Assembly: GCA_959607825.1 (NCBI GenBank)
Contig: CAUHNW010000015.1
Span: 1-64,000 of the forward strand
Direction of reading: 5' to 3'
DNA: 64,000 nucleotides
Origin: HGM13006 sp900757695
Lineage (GTDB): Bacteria; Bacillota; Clostridia; Oscillospirales; Oscillospiraceae
How positions within the stretch are numbered: the stretch's first letter is position 1; each line of letters begins with the position of its first letter. Positions 42,301 through 50,835 of this stretch are shown here, in pieces. The notes below the pieces were generated by a model. The model did not search any database. It was not told the DNA's origin and worked only from the letters and a program-made list of their open reading frames with translations. The translations under genes and the position numbers were made by a program.

Positions 42301-42909
42301 ATAGCCCATAGAATCCAGCTCATCGCCCCAGAATTCCGCACGGATGGGGCCGGGGGCAGCGGGAGAATAGACATCCAGAATACCGCCGCGCAGGGCAAAC
42401 TGCCCCACGCCTTCTACCAGTGTGCTGCGGCGATAGCCCAGCGCAATCAGCTTTCCGGTGAGCTCCTCCAGAGAATAACTGCCGCCGACCCGCAGGGTCA
42501 GGGTGGAAGCCCCCAGAACTGCGGGGGGGATGGTGCGGAGGCTCAGGGCCTCCGCAGAGGCCAGAAGAATGGGATATCCCTCCTGAGTCAGCTGGTGCAG
42601 CATGGCAAGCCGCTGATGCTCCCAGCCACGGGAGACCGTTCCACCCATAAGGCTCAGCTCACGAGTGGGAAAAATAGGGGGCTTTTCGCCGAGAAATCCG
42701 CTGAGCTCCTCCGACATACGGGCGGTGGCCAGATCGTCCTGACAGACCACCAGAATTTTGCGCCCTGTATCCTGATGCAGTGCAGCAGTCATATGTGCCC
42801 GGTGAATGGAACCGAGGCCGGTAATGGCGCAGGGAAGATTCTGCTCCGAATACTCTTTCAGAGACTGGTATTCCGGCAGTGATTTTAGTATGGTGCTTAA
42901 AAGATCCAT
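39373..42909 (-). CDS. mfd: Transcription-repair coupling factor
   Basis: Mfd removes RNA polymerase stalled at DNA lesions and recruits UvrA. The 1178-residue length is typical. In order it has the UvrB-homology module (residues 1-330), a CarD-like RNA polymerase interaction domain (LSPGDLVVHEAHGIGRFCGVEQM, about 495-515) and the SF2 translocase with LLCGDVGFGKTEVALRAAM (Walker A), LIVDEEQRFGV (DEEQ box), TLSATPIPRTLNMAL (motif III) and QLRGRVGRSNRHAYAYL (motif VI). A C-terminal TRCF domain ends it. It is the last gene of a glmU-prs-pth-mfd run; pth-mfd spacing is 95 bases with a hairpin. Confidence 0.96.
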   Translation of the reverse strand: MDLLSTILKSLPEYQSLKEYSEQNLPCAITGLGSIHRAHMTAALHQDTGRKILVVCQDDLATARMSEELSGFLGEKPPIFPTRELSLMGGTVSRGWEHQRLAMLHQLTQEGYPILLASAEALSLRTIPPAVLGASTLTLRVGGSYSLEELTGKLIALGYRRSTLVEGVGQFALRGGILDVYSPAAPGPIRAEFWGDELDSMGYFDVTSQRRTENVDTALLLPTAEMLPELHPNGRAGLADQLDGLIARQKRRKHPHEALMDTLRQDAETIRSGALFSSADRYAALIYPDFTCAMDYISPETMVIFSDRMAVERTLDSRLDELSQGLDGMLQNGTLAGELCDFYKTFDDLCNICTGKCVIYMDNFLSAAFPESLPPKELLSLAVKQLPSYGGSLDTAVSDLEHYRSSGFRVLVLCGAQHRAQLLLESMEARGLTARMSFPLTDLPHPGEVILTEGSLAAGMEYPSLKIAILTEGQLTGQSKKRAPRKRRKAATNRQKLNTFTDLSPGDLVVHEAHGIGRFCGVEQMKLSGVVKDYIKIAYQGTDVLYVPATQLDMVAKYIGGGEDANVRLSRLGGDSWEKTKRKAKAAAQDLADGLIQLYAQRKRLPGYAFSPDCPWQAEFEDSFPYAETDDQLRCIEEIKADMESTTPMDRLLCGDVGFGKTEVALRAAMKCIMDGKQCAILVPTTVLAQQHYITARQRFSGFPVNIDVLSRFRTTAQQRATLHAMAEGTVDLVVGTHKLLQKTVKFKDLGLLIVDEEQRFGVTHKERLKELSQGVDTLTLSATPIPRTLNMALSGLRDLSTIEEPPSDRYPVQTYVIEHDYDILANAIRREVSRGGQVYYLHNRVDSIYQETARLQKKLPEISFGIAHGKMNEEELSDVMQQMADGDIQVMVCTTIIETGIDIPNANTLIIEDADKLGLSQLHQLRGRVGRSNRHAYAYLTFRKGKVLSEIAEKRLGAIREFAEFGSGFKIAMRDLEIRGAGNLLGAEQSGHMVSVGYDMYLRLLEEAVLEKRGETPPEEKSCSADLNISANIPETYVASGEQRMDLYRRIASIRQESDADDVLDEIIDRYGEPPRPVTALINVALLRSRAAALGIQDITQKGKNILFSLRTIDFGAVSGICADPELKKRVLFSAGDSPKLTLSLVSGENPLKVSEQFVKKYAGFHIPTDTDASSGK

Positions 42910-42933
42910 CGGAGCCTCCTTTTATCCAGACAG

Positions 42934-42973
42934 CACAGAAGGGCTGCAACCGGTCAGGGTGCAGCCTTCTGTG
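42934..42973 (-). terminator. Hairpin between pth and mfd
   Basis: CACAGAAGG-CTGCA pairs with TGCAG-CCTTCTGTG. No T-run follows on the minus strand, so it may reduce rather than stop read-through into mfd. Confidence 0.5.
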
Positions 42974-43004
42974 GTAAAATGTTTATTTGTTCCGTGGAAA
43001 GGGG

Positions 43005-43598
43005 TCACTTTCCGTTGAATTGGTTGGCAGCGGCCTCGGGGCCCTGCAAAATCAATACCTTGACGGCCTCGGCAGCCCGCTGATAGGTTTTCTCCATCAG
43101 CTCCCGCTGATCGTGGGGAAACACCCCGAGAACCCAATCAGCCAGGTCATAATCCGGGTGGGGCTTGGCGCCAACGCCGATTTTGATTCGGGGGAAGTCC
43201 TGAGAACCGGTGGAAGCGATAATACTCTTGAGACCATTATGGCCTCCGGCAGAGCCGCTTTTGCGGACACGCAAACGACCGGGATCCAGCGAGATATCAT
43301 CGGACAAAACGATGATATGCGCCGGAGGGACTTTATAGAACCGTGCGGCTGCCTGCACAGACTGGCCGCTGAGGTTCATATAGGTGGTGGGCTTCAGCAG
43401 CACCAGTTTGAGGCCGTTGAGGGACGCTTGCCCCGTGAGACCCTGAAACTTGACCCGGTCTACCTTGGCACCCAGATCATCGGCCAGCGCATCCAATGCG
43501 GCAAAGCCAACATTGTGCCGGGTGTTCCAGTATTTGCTGCCGGGATTGCCCAGCCCGACCACCAGATAATCGCAGCCGGAGGAAGATTTCAGCAGCAT
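43005..43598 (-). CDS. pth: Peptidyl-tRNA hydrolase
   Basis: Pth frees tRNA from peptidyl-tRNA dropped by ribosomes. The 197-residue protein has the motifs LVVGLGNPGSKYWNTRHNVGFAALD (catalytic His in TRHNVGF), LLKPTTYMNLSGQSV and VLSDDISLDPGRLRVRKSGSAGGHNGLKSI. The ATG overlaps the prs stop as TAATG, so translation is coupled. The prs-pth-mfd order is also known from other Firmicutes, which supports the assignment. Confidence 0.96.
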   Translation of the reverse strand: MLLKSSSGCDYLVVGLGNPGSKYWNTRHNVGFAALDALADDLGAKVDRVKFQGLTGQASLNGLKLVLLKPTTYMNLSGQSVQAAARFYKVPPAHIIVLSDDISLDPGRLRVRKSGSAGGHNGLKSIIASTGSQDFPRIKIGVGAKPHPDYDLADWVLGVFPHDQRELMEKTYQRAAEAVKVLILQGPEAAANQFNGK

Positions 43599-44557
43599 TA
43601 GAACAGGGAGGAAATGGAGGTCTCCTCGTCAATGCGGGTGATGGCCTCGGCAAACATGTCGGCAACGGTCAGCTGCTTGATCTTCTCGCCGGTGTAGCCC
43701 TTGGGCATGGGGATGGTGTCGAGAATCCGGATCTCCTCAAAGTAGCTGTCCTCAATGCGCTGAAGTGCGGGGCCGGAGAGAACGCCGTGGCTTGCACAGC
43801 CATAGAGCTTGCCGGCACCGCCAACCTCACGGAGGGCCTTGCAGGCATTGCAGAGAGAACCGGCAGTGTCGATCATATCGTCGAAGATGATGCAGTCCTT
43901 GCCGCGGACATCGCCGATGATGTTCATGACCTCGCAGGAGTTGGCCTTCTGGCGGCGCTTGTCTACAATGGCAAGGCTCATGCCCACCTTGGTGGCGAAT
44001 GCACGGGCACGGGCAACGGAACCAACGTCGGGGGAGACAACGACCATGTTCTCGCGGACATCCTCGGGGAACTTGTCCAGATAGTATTTTACGAATACAG
44101 GGTTGCCCAGCAGATTATCCACGGGAATATCAAAGAAGCCCTGGATCTGAGAGGCATGGAGGTCCATGGTCAGCACACGGTCAGCACCGGCGGTGGTGAT
44201 GAGATTGGCCACCAGCTTTGCGGAGATGGGATCGCGGGCCTTGGCCTTACGATCCTGGCGGGCGTAGCCGAAGTAGGGGATCACAGCGGTGATACGGGCG
44301 GCGGAAGCACGGCGCAGTGCGTCGATGAGGATCAGCAGCTCCATGAGGCTGTCGTTAACGGGCTTGCAGGTGGACTGGATGACGAATACGTCGCAGCCAC
44401 GAACGGTCTCGTTAATGGAAACGGAGACCTCACCGTCAGCAAAGGTCTTTACCTCGCTGTCGCCCATGGGGATGCCCAGACGCTGACAAATGGCTTCAGC
44501 CAGCGGGCGGTTGGAATTTGCGCAAAAAATCTTGATGTCCTTGCTGTGAGAATACAT
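43598..44557 (-). CDS. prs: Ribose-phosphate pyrophosphokinase
   Basis: Prs makes PRPP from ribose-5-phosphate and ATP for nucleotide, His and Trp synthesis. The 319-residue protein has IPYFGYARQDRKAKARDPISAKLVANLI (ATP and metal binding), DLHASQIQGFF, and the PRPP loop CIIFDDMIDTAGSLCNA. AGAGAGGTATAAAAC precedes the start. It follows glmU after 44 bases, the classic glmU-prs pair of Firmicutes, linking UDP-sugar and PRPP supply. Confidence 0.96.
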   Translation of the reverse strand: MYSHSKDIKIFCANSNRPLAEAICQRLGIPMGDSEVKTFADGEVSVSINETVRGCDVFVIQSTCKPVNDSLMELLILIDALRRASAARITAVIPYFGYARQDRKAKARDPISAKLVANLITTAGADRVLTMDLHASQIQGFFDIPVDNLLGNPVFVKYYLDKFPEDVRENMVVVSPDVGSVARARAFATKVGMSLAIVDKRRQKANSCEVMNIIGDVRGKDCIIFDDMIDTAGSLCNACKALREVGGAGKLYGCASHGVLSGPALQRIEDSYFEEIRILDTIPMPKGYTGEKIKQLTVADMFAEAITRIDEETSISSLF

Positions 44558-44601
44558 GTTTTATACCTCTCTTTTCATTATTCACGGGGATACCCCAGAA
44601 T

Positions 44602-45813
44602 TTACTTCAGTTTTCCATCCTTGCGTCGCTGGTCAGCCCAGCCGGGTTTGTTGGTTTGCCGTTCCCGGGCAATGGCCAGAGAGCCTGCGGGAACGTTGTC
44701 GGTGATGGTGGAGCCGGCAGCCACATAGCTGCCCTTTCCGATGGTAACGGGAGCTACCATGTTGGTGTTGCAGCCGATGAAGCAGTCATCCTCTACGGTG
44801 CAGCGATACTTGCTCTTGCCGTCGTAGTTGACGGTGACCGTGCCGCAGCCAAGATTAATGCGCTGGCCCAGATCGGTGTCACCGACATAAGTGAGGTGGG
44901 AGATCTTGGTGCCGTTGCCGATGGTGGAGTTCTTTAGCTCCACAAAATCACCGACCTTGATATCATCTCCCACGGTGCATCCGGGACGGACATAGGCGAA
45001 GGGGCCTACATTGGTCCGCTGCCCGATGGTGGAATCATAAATTTGGGAGGCGTTGACCGTGGAACCCTCCCCCACATGGGCGTTTTCCAGCAGGGAGTTG
45101 GGGCCGATGACGGCACCGGACGCTACCGTAGTGCTGCCTTTCAAAATAGTTCCGGGCATCAGTACGGCACCGGGGGCAACCTCGGCAAAGGGGCCGACGT
45201 AGCAGTTGTCAAAATCCCAGATCTCTACGCCGTCTGCATAGAGGTAGTAGTTCCGCAGCTTCTTAAAGATAGACTGGAAGTCTGCCACAGCACCGGGATC
45301 GGAAATCGCCATGGCACCATCGGCCTCGGTGAGTTCTGTGCCCAGCACGGAAGAAAAACGGCCAAGGTCAAAATTGGCGGCATCCATTACGGAAGCAATG
45401 GATTCTGCGGAGACCATATAGCAGCCGCAGCCTTCCAGCATCCCGGTATCCTCGGCATCCTGTGCCACGGCCTCTACACCGCCAAGGGCCCGTCCGCCCA
45501 ACAGAGCAGGCGCAGTGACCACCAGAAGCTGATCCTCAGCCCCGGAGAGGAAATCCCGAAGAACGGCAGCATCCGGCTCCGGCCCGGTCACCGTGACAGC
45601 AGAAGCCGGGAAGCAGGCCAGTGCCGCATCCCGGAATTCGTCGTCACAGGACAGGAGAAAATCTGTGTAGCCGCTGTCGCGCATCAGACGAACCATCCAG
45701 GAAAGCAGTGGGCTGCCGCTCATGGCTTGCAGCATCAGGGGCTTTTTGAGCCCGGTGGCATCACGGTCATCCGGTAGACAAATAATCGCAGATTGCTCAG
45801 ACAAACAATTCAC
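44602..45813 (-). CDS. glmU: GlmU-like protein with intact acetyltransferase domain and degenerate uridylyltransferase domain
   Basis: The C-terminal half (about residues 200-403) is a left-handed beta-helix acetyltransferase very close to GlmU: GPFAYVRPGCTVGDDIKVGDFVELKNSTIG, KISHLTYVGDTDLGQRINLGCGTVTVNYDGK and FIGCNTNMVAPVTIGKGSYVAAGSTIT. The N-terminal half is short and lacks the LxxGxGTRMxS nucleotide loop (here AIICLPDDRDATGLKKPLML) and the GDxP segment (here VVTAPALL). GlmU is normally about 455 residues. So glucosamine-1-phosphate acetylation is likely but UTP transfer doubtful. Start is GTG at 45813; TTG at 45804 has better spacing to GGAG. Synteny with prs is as for glmU. Confidence 0.8.
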   Translation of the reverse strand: MNCLSEQSAIICLPDDRDATGLKKPLMLQAMSGSPLLSWMVRLMRDSGYTDFLLSCDDEFRDAALACFPASAVTVTGPEPDAAVLRDFLSGAEDQLLVVTAPALLGGRALGGVEAVAQDAEDTGMLEGCGCYMVSAESIASVMDAANFDLGRFSSVLGTELTEADGAMAISDPGAVADFQSIFKKLRNYYLYADGVEIWDFDNCYVGPFAEVAPGAVLMPGTILKGSTTVASGAVIGPNSLLENAHVGEGSTVNASQIYDSTIGQRTNVGPFAYVRPGCTVGDDIKVGDFVELKNSTIGNGTKISHLTYVGDTDLGQRINLGCGTVTVNYDGKSKYRCTVEDDCFIGCNTNMVAPVTIGKGSYVAAGSTITDNVPAGSLAIARERQTNKPGWADQRRKDGKLK

Positions 45814-45963
45814 GCTCCAAATCTGTGAAGTATTGTATTCAACTTGTATGGTAACATTATATCAGGATTCCCCAGGATTGTACAGGGATGCACGGAAAAA
45901 AATCCGATGGAAATATGCTGTAAAATTGTCGAATCAGCCAAAAATCCGGAGAAGCAGCAGAAA

Positions 45964-45989
45964 GGTGCACTGCCGTGGGACAGTGCACC
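45964..45989 (-). terminator. Terminator after dnaJ
   Basis: GGTGCACTG pairs with CAGTGCACC; on the minus strand TTTCTG follows. It closes the heat-shock operon ahead of the glmU promoter region. Confidence 0.65.
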
Positions 45990-45998
45990 ATATTTTGA

Positions 45999-47165
45999 TT
46001 ATATGTTCTTGAAATTATCCTTTACCTTCTCAAAGAAGCTTTTGCGCTTGGTATAGGATTCCTCGCCGGAGGCATCCGCAAACTTTTTAAGAAGCTCTTT
46101 TTGCTCCTTGTTGAGGTTCTTGGGAGTCTCGATGGTAACGGTCACATACTGGTCACCGCGGCGGTTCTGGTACCCTACTACGGGAATGCCCTTGCCACGG
46201 AGCCGGAAGGTGGTGCCGGTCTGGGTGCCCTCGGGAATGTCATAGCGCACCTTGCCATCCAGTGTGGGGACTTCCAGCTCACCGCCCAGTGCAGCCTGCA
46301 CAAAGGTGATGGGGATCTCACAAAGCACATCACTGCCGTCCCGCTCAAACAGAGAATGGGGCAGTACATTGACCTCTACCAGAAGATCGCCCTTGGAGCC
46401 GCCGGCAGTTCCAACAGAACCCTCGCCGGCCACACGGACGGCCTGACCGTTGTCAACACCCGCAGGAATTTTCACGGAGATCTTCTTGTTCCGGCGCACC
46501 TTGCCCTTGCCACGACAGGTGGGACAGGGGTTCTTTACCACCTTGCCGGTGCCGCCGCAGCGGGTACAGGTAGACTGCTGCTGCATGGCGCCGAAGGGGG
46601 TCTGACGCACGGTACGTGTCACACCGGAGCCGCCGCAGGTGGGACAGGTATCCGGTGCGGAGCCATCGGCAGAGCCGGTGCCGCCGCATTTCTGACAATC
46701 CTCGATCCGGGACGCAGTAACCTCCTTCTCACAGCCAAAGGCCGCCTCTTCGAAGGTCAGCGTTACGCTGGCACGGACATTTTCACCCTTCCGGGGGCCG
46801 TTTCGGCGTGCACCGCCGGAGGAGGCTCCACCGCCGAAGAAGTCGTTGAAAATGCTGCCCAAATCGACGTCAAAGCCGCCGAAGCCGCCGCCAAAACCGC
46901 CGCCGCCAAAGCCGCTGCCAGCGGCGTAGTTGGGATCCACACCGGCGAAGCCGTACTGATCATAACGGGCACGCTTTTCGGAATCGGACAGAATCTCGTA
47001 TGCTTCGCCCACCTCTTTGAACTTGGCCTCGGCCTCTTTATCACCGGGGTTCAGGTCAGGATGGTATTTCTTGGCCAGCTTACGGTAGGCCTTCTTTATT
47101 TCATCGTCGCTGGCGGATTTGCTGACCCCCAGCACTTCATAGTAATCTCTTTTCTCATCAGCCAT
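45999..47165 (-). CDS. dnaJ: Chaperone DnaJ (Hsp40)
   Basis: DnaJ stimulates the DnaK ATPase and delivers clients. The 388-residue protein has a J domain (KRDYYEVLGVSKSASDDEIKKAYRKLAKKYHPDLNPG, HPD present). A Gly/Phe-rich linker (GFGGGGFGGGFGGF) and four zinc CxxCxGxG repeats (CQKCGGTG, CPTCGGSG, CTRCGGTG, CPTCRGKG) follow, then the C-terminal substrate domains. It follows dnaK after 79 bases containing a hairpin and is last in the hrcA operon. Confidence 0.97.
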   Translation of the reverse strand: MADEKRDYYEVLGVSKSASDDEIKKAYRKLAKKYHPDLNPGDKEAEAKFKEVGEAYEILSDSEKRARYDQYGFAGVDPNYAAGSGFGGGGFGGGFGGFDVDLGSIFNDFFGGGASSGGARRNGPRKGENVRASVTLTFEEAAFGCEKEVTASRIEDCQKCGGTGSADGSAPDTCPTCGGSGVTRTVRQTPFGAMQQQSTCTRCGGTGKVVKNPCPTCRGKGKVRRNKKISVKIPAGVDNGQAVRVAGEGSVGTAGGSKGDLLVEVNVLPHSLFERDGSDVLCEIPITFVQAALGGELEVPTLDGKVRYDIPEGTQTGTTFRLRGKGIPVVGYQNRRGDQYVTVTIETPKNLNKEQKELLKKFADASGEESYTKRKSFFEKVKDNFKNI

Positions 47166-47201
47166 GATCTCACCTCGTTATTTCCAGTATAAACAGCCAT
47201 A

Positions 47202-47232
47202 GGTGGAGAGCGAAGAAAATCCGCTCTCCACC
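47202..47232 (-). terminator. Hairpin between dnaK and dnaJ
   Basis: GGTGGAGAGCG pairs with CGCTCTCCACC around AAGAAAATC. No T-run on the minus strand; likely to modulate or stabilise the dnaK message relative to dnaJ. Confidence 0.5.
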
Positions 47233-47244
47233 ACAGACAATCTA

Positions 47245-49077
47245 TTACTGGTCGTCGTCTACAACCTCGTAGTCGGCGTCAACAACGCCATCATCGCCCT
47301 GAGCGGCATTGCCGGCTGCGCCGGTAGCTGCGCCGCCCTGAGCGGCCTGCTGCTGATAGAGCTTCTCGGAGATGCTGTAGAAGGCCTGCTGCAGTGCCTC
47401 GGTATCAGCCTTAATGGCGGCAACATCGCTGCCCTTCATGGTCTCACGGAGCTTTTCGATGGCGGCCTTGATGGGAGCCTTCTCGGACTCGGTGACCTTG
47501 TCGCCCAGCTCATCCAGCGTCTTTTCGGACTGGTAGATCACCTGATCGGCAGTGTTGCGGGTATCGACCTCTTCCTTCCGGGCCTTATCCTGAGAGGCGT
47601 ACTCCTCGGCTTCCTTTACAGCCTTGTTGATATCGTCCTCGGAGAGGTTGGTAGAAGCAGTGATGGTGATGTGCTGCTCCTTGCCGGTGCCCTTATCGGT
47701 GGCGGATACGTTTACAATGCCGTTGGCATCGATGTCGAACTTGACCTCGATCTGAGGAACGCCCCGGCGTGCGGGAGCGATGCCGTCCAGATGGAAGCGG
47801 CCCAGAGATTTGTTGTCAGCTGCAAACTCGCGCTCGCCCTGAAGTACGTTGACTTCAACGGAGGTCTGGTTGTCAGCGGCAGTGGAGAAGATCTGGCTCT
47901 TGGAGGTAGGAATGGTGGTGTTGCGCTCAATGAGCTTGGTGAATATGCCGCCCATGGTCTCAATGCCCAGAGACAGAGGCGTTACATCCAGCAGCAGCAT
48001 GCCATTGACATCGCCGGTGAGAACGCCGCCCTGAATGGCTGCGCCAACTGCAACGCACTCATCGGGGTTGATGCCCTTGAAGCCGTCCTTGCCGGTGATC
48101 TTCTTAACGGCATCCTGCACGGCGGGGATACGGCTGGAGCCGCCTACCAGCAGAACCTTGGAGATATCGGAAGCGCTGAGGCCGGCGTCAGACATTGCCT
48201 GACGAACAGGAACCATGGTCTTTTCGACCAGATCAGCGGTAAGCTCATTGAACTTTGCACGGGTCAGGGTTACGTCCAGATGCTTGGGGCCGGTGGCATC
48301 GGCGGTGATATAGGGCAGGTTGATGTTGGAGGTGGTGACACCGGACAGCTCGATCTTGGCCTTCTCGGCAGCTTCCTTCAGACGCTGCATGGCAACCTTA
48401 TCGGTGGTCAGGTCAATGCCGTTCTCCTTCTTGAACTCAGCGGCCAGATAATTCATGATCCGCTGGTCAAAGTCATCGCCGCCCAGATGGGTGTCGCCGG
48501 CAGTGGAGAGAACCTCGATGATGCCATCGCCGATGTCCAGAATGGATACATCGAAGGTGCCGCCGCCCAGGTCGTAGACCATGATCTTCTGGTCCTCTTC
48601 CTTATCCACACCATAAGCCAGTGCAGCGGCGGTGGGCTCGTTGATGATACGCTTTACATCGAGACCGGCAATCTTACCGGCATCCTTAGTGGCCTGACGC
48701 TGAGAGTCATTGAAGTAAGCGGGAACCGTAATGACAGCCTCGGAAACAGGCTGGCCCAGATAAGCCTCGGCATCAGCCTTCAGCTTCTGGAGGATCATTG
48801 CGGAAATCTCCTGAGGCGTGTAGCTCTTGCCGTCCACGGTAACCTTGTGGTCGGTGCCCATCTGACGCTTAATGGAAGCAATGGTGCGGTCGGGGTTCTG
48901 GATGGCCTGACGCTTTGCAACCTGACCAACCATACGCTCACCGTTTTTTGCAAATGCAACCACAGAGGGGGTGGTACGGCTGCCCTCGGCGTTTGCAATG
49001 ACAACAGGCTCGCCGCCTTCCATAACGGCAACACAGCTGTTTGTAGTACCCAGATCAATACCAATAATCTTAGACAT
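47245..49077 (-). CDS. dnaK: Chaperone DnaK (Hsp70)
   Basis: The 610-residue protein has the N-terminal ATPase motif IIGIDLGTTNSCVAVMEGG. VPAYFNDSQRQATKDAGKIAGLDVKRIINEPTAAALAYG and VYDLGGGTFDVSILDIGDG follow, then the substrate-binding domain (LLLDVTPLSLGIETMGG) and an acidic C-terminus ending DADYEVVDDDQ. The length is that of Gram-positive DnaK, which lacks 24 residues of the Gram-negative ATPase domain. The start at 49077 follows AGGAGGAACAAT; a longer frame reaching 49236 overlaps grpE and is rejected. Part of hrcA-grpE-dnaK-dnaJ. Confidence 0.98.
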   Translation of the reverse strand: MSKIIGIDLGTTNSCVAVMEGGEPVVIANAEGSRTTPSVVAFAKNGERMVGQVAKRQAIQNPDRTIASIKRQMGTDHKVTVDGKSYTPQEISAMILQKLKADAEAYLGQPVSEAVITVPAYFNDSQRQATKDAGKIAGLDVKRIINEPTAAALAYGVDKEEDQKIMVYDLGGGTFDVSILDIGDGIIEVLSTAGDTHLGGDDFDQRIMNYLAAEFKKENGIDLTTDKVAMQRLKEAAEKAKIELSGVTTSNINLPYITADATGPKHLDVTLTRAKFNELTADLVEKTMVPVRQAMSDAGLSASDISKVLLVGGSSRIPAVQDAVKKITGKDGFKGINPDECVAVGAAIQGGVLTGDVNGMLLLDVTPLSLGIETMGGIFTKLIERNTTIPTSKSQIFSTAADNQTSVEVNVLQGEREFAADNKSLGRFHLDGIAPARRGVPQIEVKFDIDANGIVNVSATDKGTGKEQHITITASTNLSEDDINKAVKEAEEYASQDKARKEEVDTRNTADQVIYQSEKTLDELGDKVTESEKAPIKAAIEKLRETMKGSDVAAIKADTEALQQAFYSISEKLYQQQAAQGGAATGAAGNAAQGDDGVVDADYEVVDDDQ

Positions 49078-49129
49078 AATATTGTTCCTCCTATATGAAA
49101 CTAAATTTTTTACAAATTCAAAAGACCAT

Positions 49130-49690
49130 TTAGTTGGCGGTCTGAACCATTGCGTGGCGGATGATCTTATCTCCCATGGAGAAGCCCTTCTGGAAGACCT
49201 GAACGATCTCGCCTTCTTTATAATTATCATCGTCAATATGCATCACTGCATTATGGAGATTGGGATCGAAGATCTCACCCGGCTCCCCATAGACGTTGAC
49301 TTCCAATTTCTTAAGGATCTCCAACAGACCGTTCATGGTCATTTCTACGCCTTTCTTATAGGCGGCATCTGCTGTTTCCTGCTCCAGCGCCCGGCTGAGG
49401 TTGTCATATACCGGGAGAAATTTCTCCACGGCGCTGCATTTTCCATCCCGGAAAAGATTGTCCTTTTCCTTCTGGGAACGCTTACGGTAGTTGTCATATT
49501 CTGCGGCCAGCCGCAGATAATTGTCATGCTCTGCCTTGAGGGCTTCCTGCGCCTCGGCAAGGGGATCCGGAGCGGCCTCCTGAACGGGAACTTCCGCAGA
49601 CTCCTGCGCCTCGGCGGTATCCGGTGCTGTGGTAGCCTCCGGCTGGTCGGCAGGAACGGCTTCCTGCTGCTTCTTTGTTTCTTCTGCCAT
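49130..49690 (-). CDS. grpE: Nucleotide exchange factor GrpE
   Basis: GrpE releases ADP from DnaK. The 186-residue protein has an acidic, disordered head (residues 1-55), a long coiled helix (EALKAEHDNYLRLAAEYDNYRKRSQKEKDNL), FLPVYDNLSRALE and the beta-wing signature near the end (FDPNLHNAVMHIDDDNYKEGEIVQVFQKGFSMGDKIIRHAMV). It lies six bases after hrcA and 52 bases before dnaK. Confidence 0.97.
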   Translation of the reverse strand: MAEETKKQQEAVPADQPEATTAPDTAEAQESAEVPVQEAAPDPLAEAQEALKAEHDNYLRLAAEYDNYRKRSQKEKDNLFRDGKCSAVEKFLPVYDNLSRALEQETADAAYKKGVEMTMNGLLEILKKLEVNVYGEPGEIFDPNLHNAVMHIDDDNYKEGEIVQVFQKGFSMGDKIIRHAMVQTAN

Positions 49691-49696
49691 ATGTGA

Positions 49697-50785
49697 TCAA
49701 TCCTCCTGCTTGGGTGGTTCGGGTATCTGTTTGGGAGCAGCTGACTCGGAAGGGGAAGAAGGCAGCGCCTTTGAGAACATCTTGCCCAGCCCTTCAGCAA
49801 AATATGTCAGCTTTGCGGCAACCTGCGCATAGTCCATGCGAGTGGGGCCTACGACACCCAGCATACCCTGCATCCCATCGCCCAGATCGTAACGGGCCAT
49901 GACAACGCTGGTATCCTTCAGTGCCTGAGATACATTCTCGGGACCCACCAGAATTTTTACCTGATCCTGCTCGTCTGGCACAGGCAAGGTGGAGATGGTT
50001 TCGGCATCCAGATGGGTGATCAGCTCGGATGCTTTGCTGACATCCTGATATTCCGGCTGCCCCAGAAGCTTTGCCTGACCGGTGACGTATACATTGTTCT
50101 TCTGCTCTTCGGTCAGAACCGAAACCGTGGAATCCACGATGACGGATACAAGGCTGGCGGCAGAGCCGGCATTCTTCTGGATCTTTCCCAGCAGCTGAGG
50201 GGTGATCTCCTCAGCGGAGAGATCCGTCAGGCTGGCGTTGAGCACTGCGGTAAGGCTTTTGAGGTCCTGAGCGTCTACATCCACGGGCAGCTTGATGAGC
50301 TTATTGCGAATCGCCTCCGTACTGGTCAGAAGCACCAGAATGAAATTGTGCGGTGCAGTCTGGATCAGCTCAAAATGCTCAATGGTAACGGCCCGACTCT
50401 TGGTGGCAACAGCATAGGCTGGGAGATTGGTGAGACCGGAGATCAGCTGACCAACCTGTGCGATGGCCTTATCGAATTCCTGAAGCCGACTATCCATGGC
50501 CTTGGAGAGCTTTTGCGTCTCATCCCGGCTCATGCGGTAGTCCTGCATCAGCTCATCAATATAGAACCGATAACCTGCGGGGGACGGAACCCGTCCGGCG
50601 GAGGTATGGGGCTGTTCCAAAAGGCCGTCTTCCGTTAAAACTGCAAGCTCATTGCGAATGGTGGCGGAGGAAAAATCCATATCCGGCATGGCAGCAATGG
50701 TCTTGGAGCCAACCGGCTCAGCCGTAGCCACATAGCAATCTACCACGGCACGGAGTATCTTTTTCTGCCGCTGGGTTAATTCCAT
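49697..50785 (-). CDS. hrcA: Heat-inducible repressor HrcA
   Basis: HrcA binds the CIRCE operator and represses the chaperone genes, with GroEL as cofactor. The 362-residue protein has the winged-helix start (LTQRQKKILRAVVDCYVATAEPVGSKTIA, SSATIRNELAVLTEDGLLEQPHTSAGRVPSPAGYRFYIDELM). The GAF-like effector region ends in GMQGMLGVVGPTRMDYAQV. A perfect CIRCE element stands 20 bases ahead of its ATG, so it is autoregulated. It is the first gene of the operon. Confidence 0.97.
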   Translation of the reverse strand: MELTQRQKKILRAVVDCYVATAEPVGSKTIAAMPDMDFSSATIRNELAVLTEDGLLEQPHTSAGRVPSPAGYRFYIDELMQDYRMSRDETQKLSKAMDSRLQEFDKAIAQVGQLISGLTNLPAYAVATKSRAVTIEHFELIQTAPHNFILVLLTSTEAIRNKLIKLPVDVDAQDLKSLTAVLNASLTDLSAEEITPQLLGKIQKNAGSAASLVSVIVDSTVSVLTEEQKNNVYVTGQAKLLGQPEYQDVSKASELITHLDAETISTLPVPDEQDQVKILVGPENVSQALKDTSVVMARYDLGDGMQGMLGVVGPTRMDYAQVAAKLTYFAEGLGKMFSKALPSSPSESAAPKQIPEPPKQED

Positions 50786-50804
50786 GTTTCACACCTCTTT
50801 CGCT

Positions 50805-50831
50805 TTAGCACTCCATCTCTCTGAGTGCTAA
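50805..50831. promoter_or_regulatory. CIRCE operator
   Basis: TTAGCACTC, nine bases, GAGTGCTAA: a perfect match to the HrcA-binding consensus. It overlaps the transcription start region of the hrcA operon. Confidence 0.97.
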
Positions 50832-50835
50832 GATA

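Noticed and set aside
47203..49098. 631-residue open frame antisense to dnaK
   Set aside because: It mirrors dnaK codon structure, lacks a ribosome-binding site and known domain, and arises from GC-rich third positions.
49078..49236. N-terminal extension of DnaK
   Set aside because: It overlaps grpE and precedes the invariant DnaK N-terminus, which has its own AGGAGG site.
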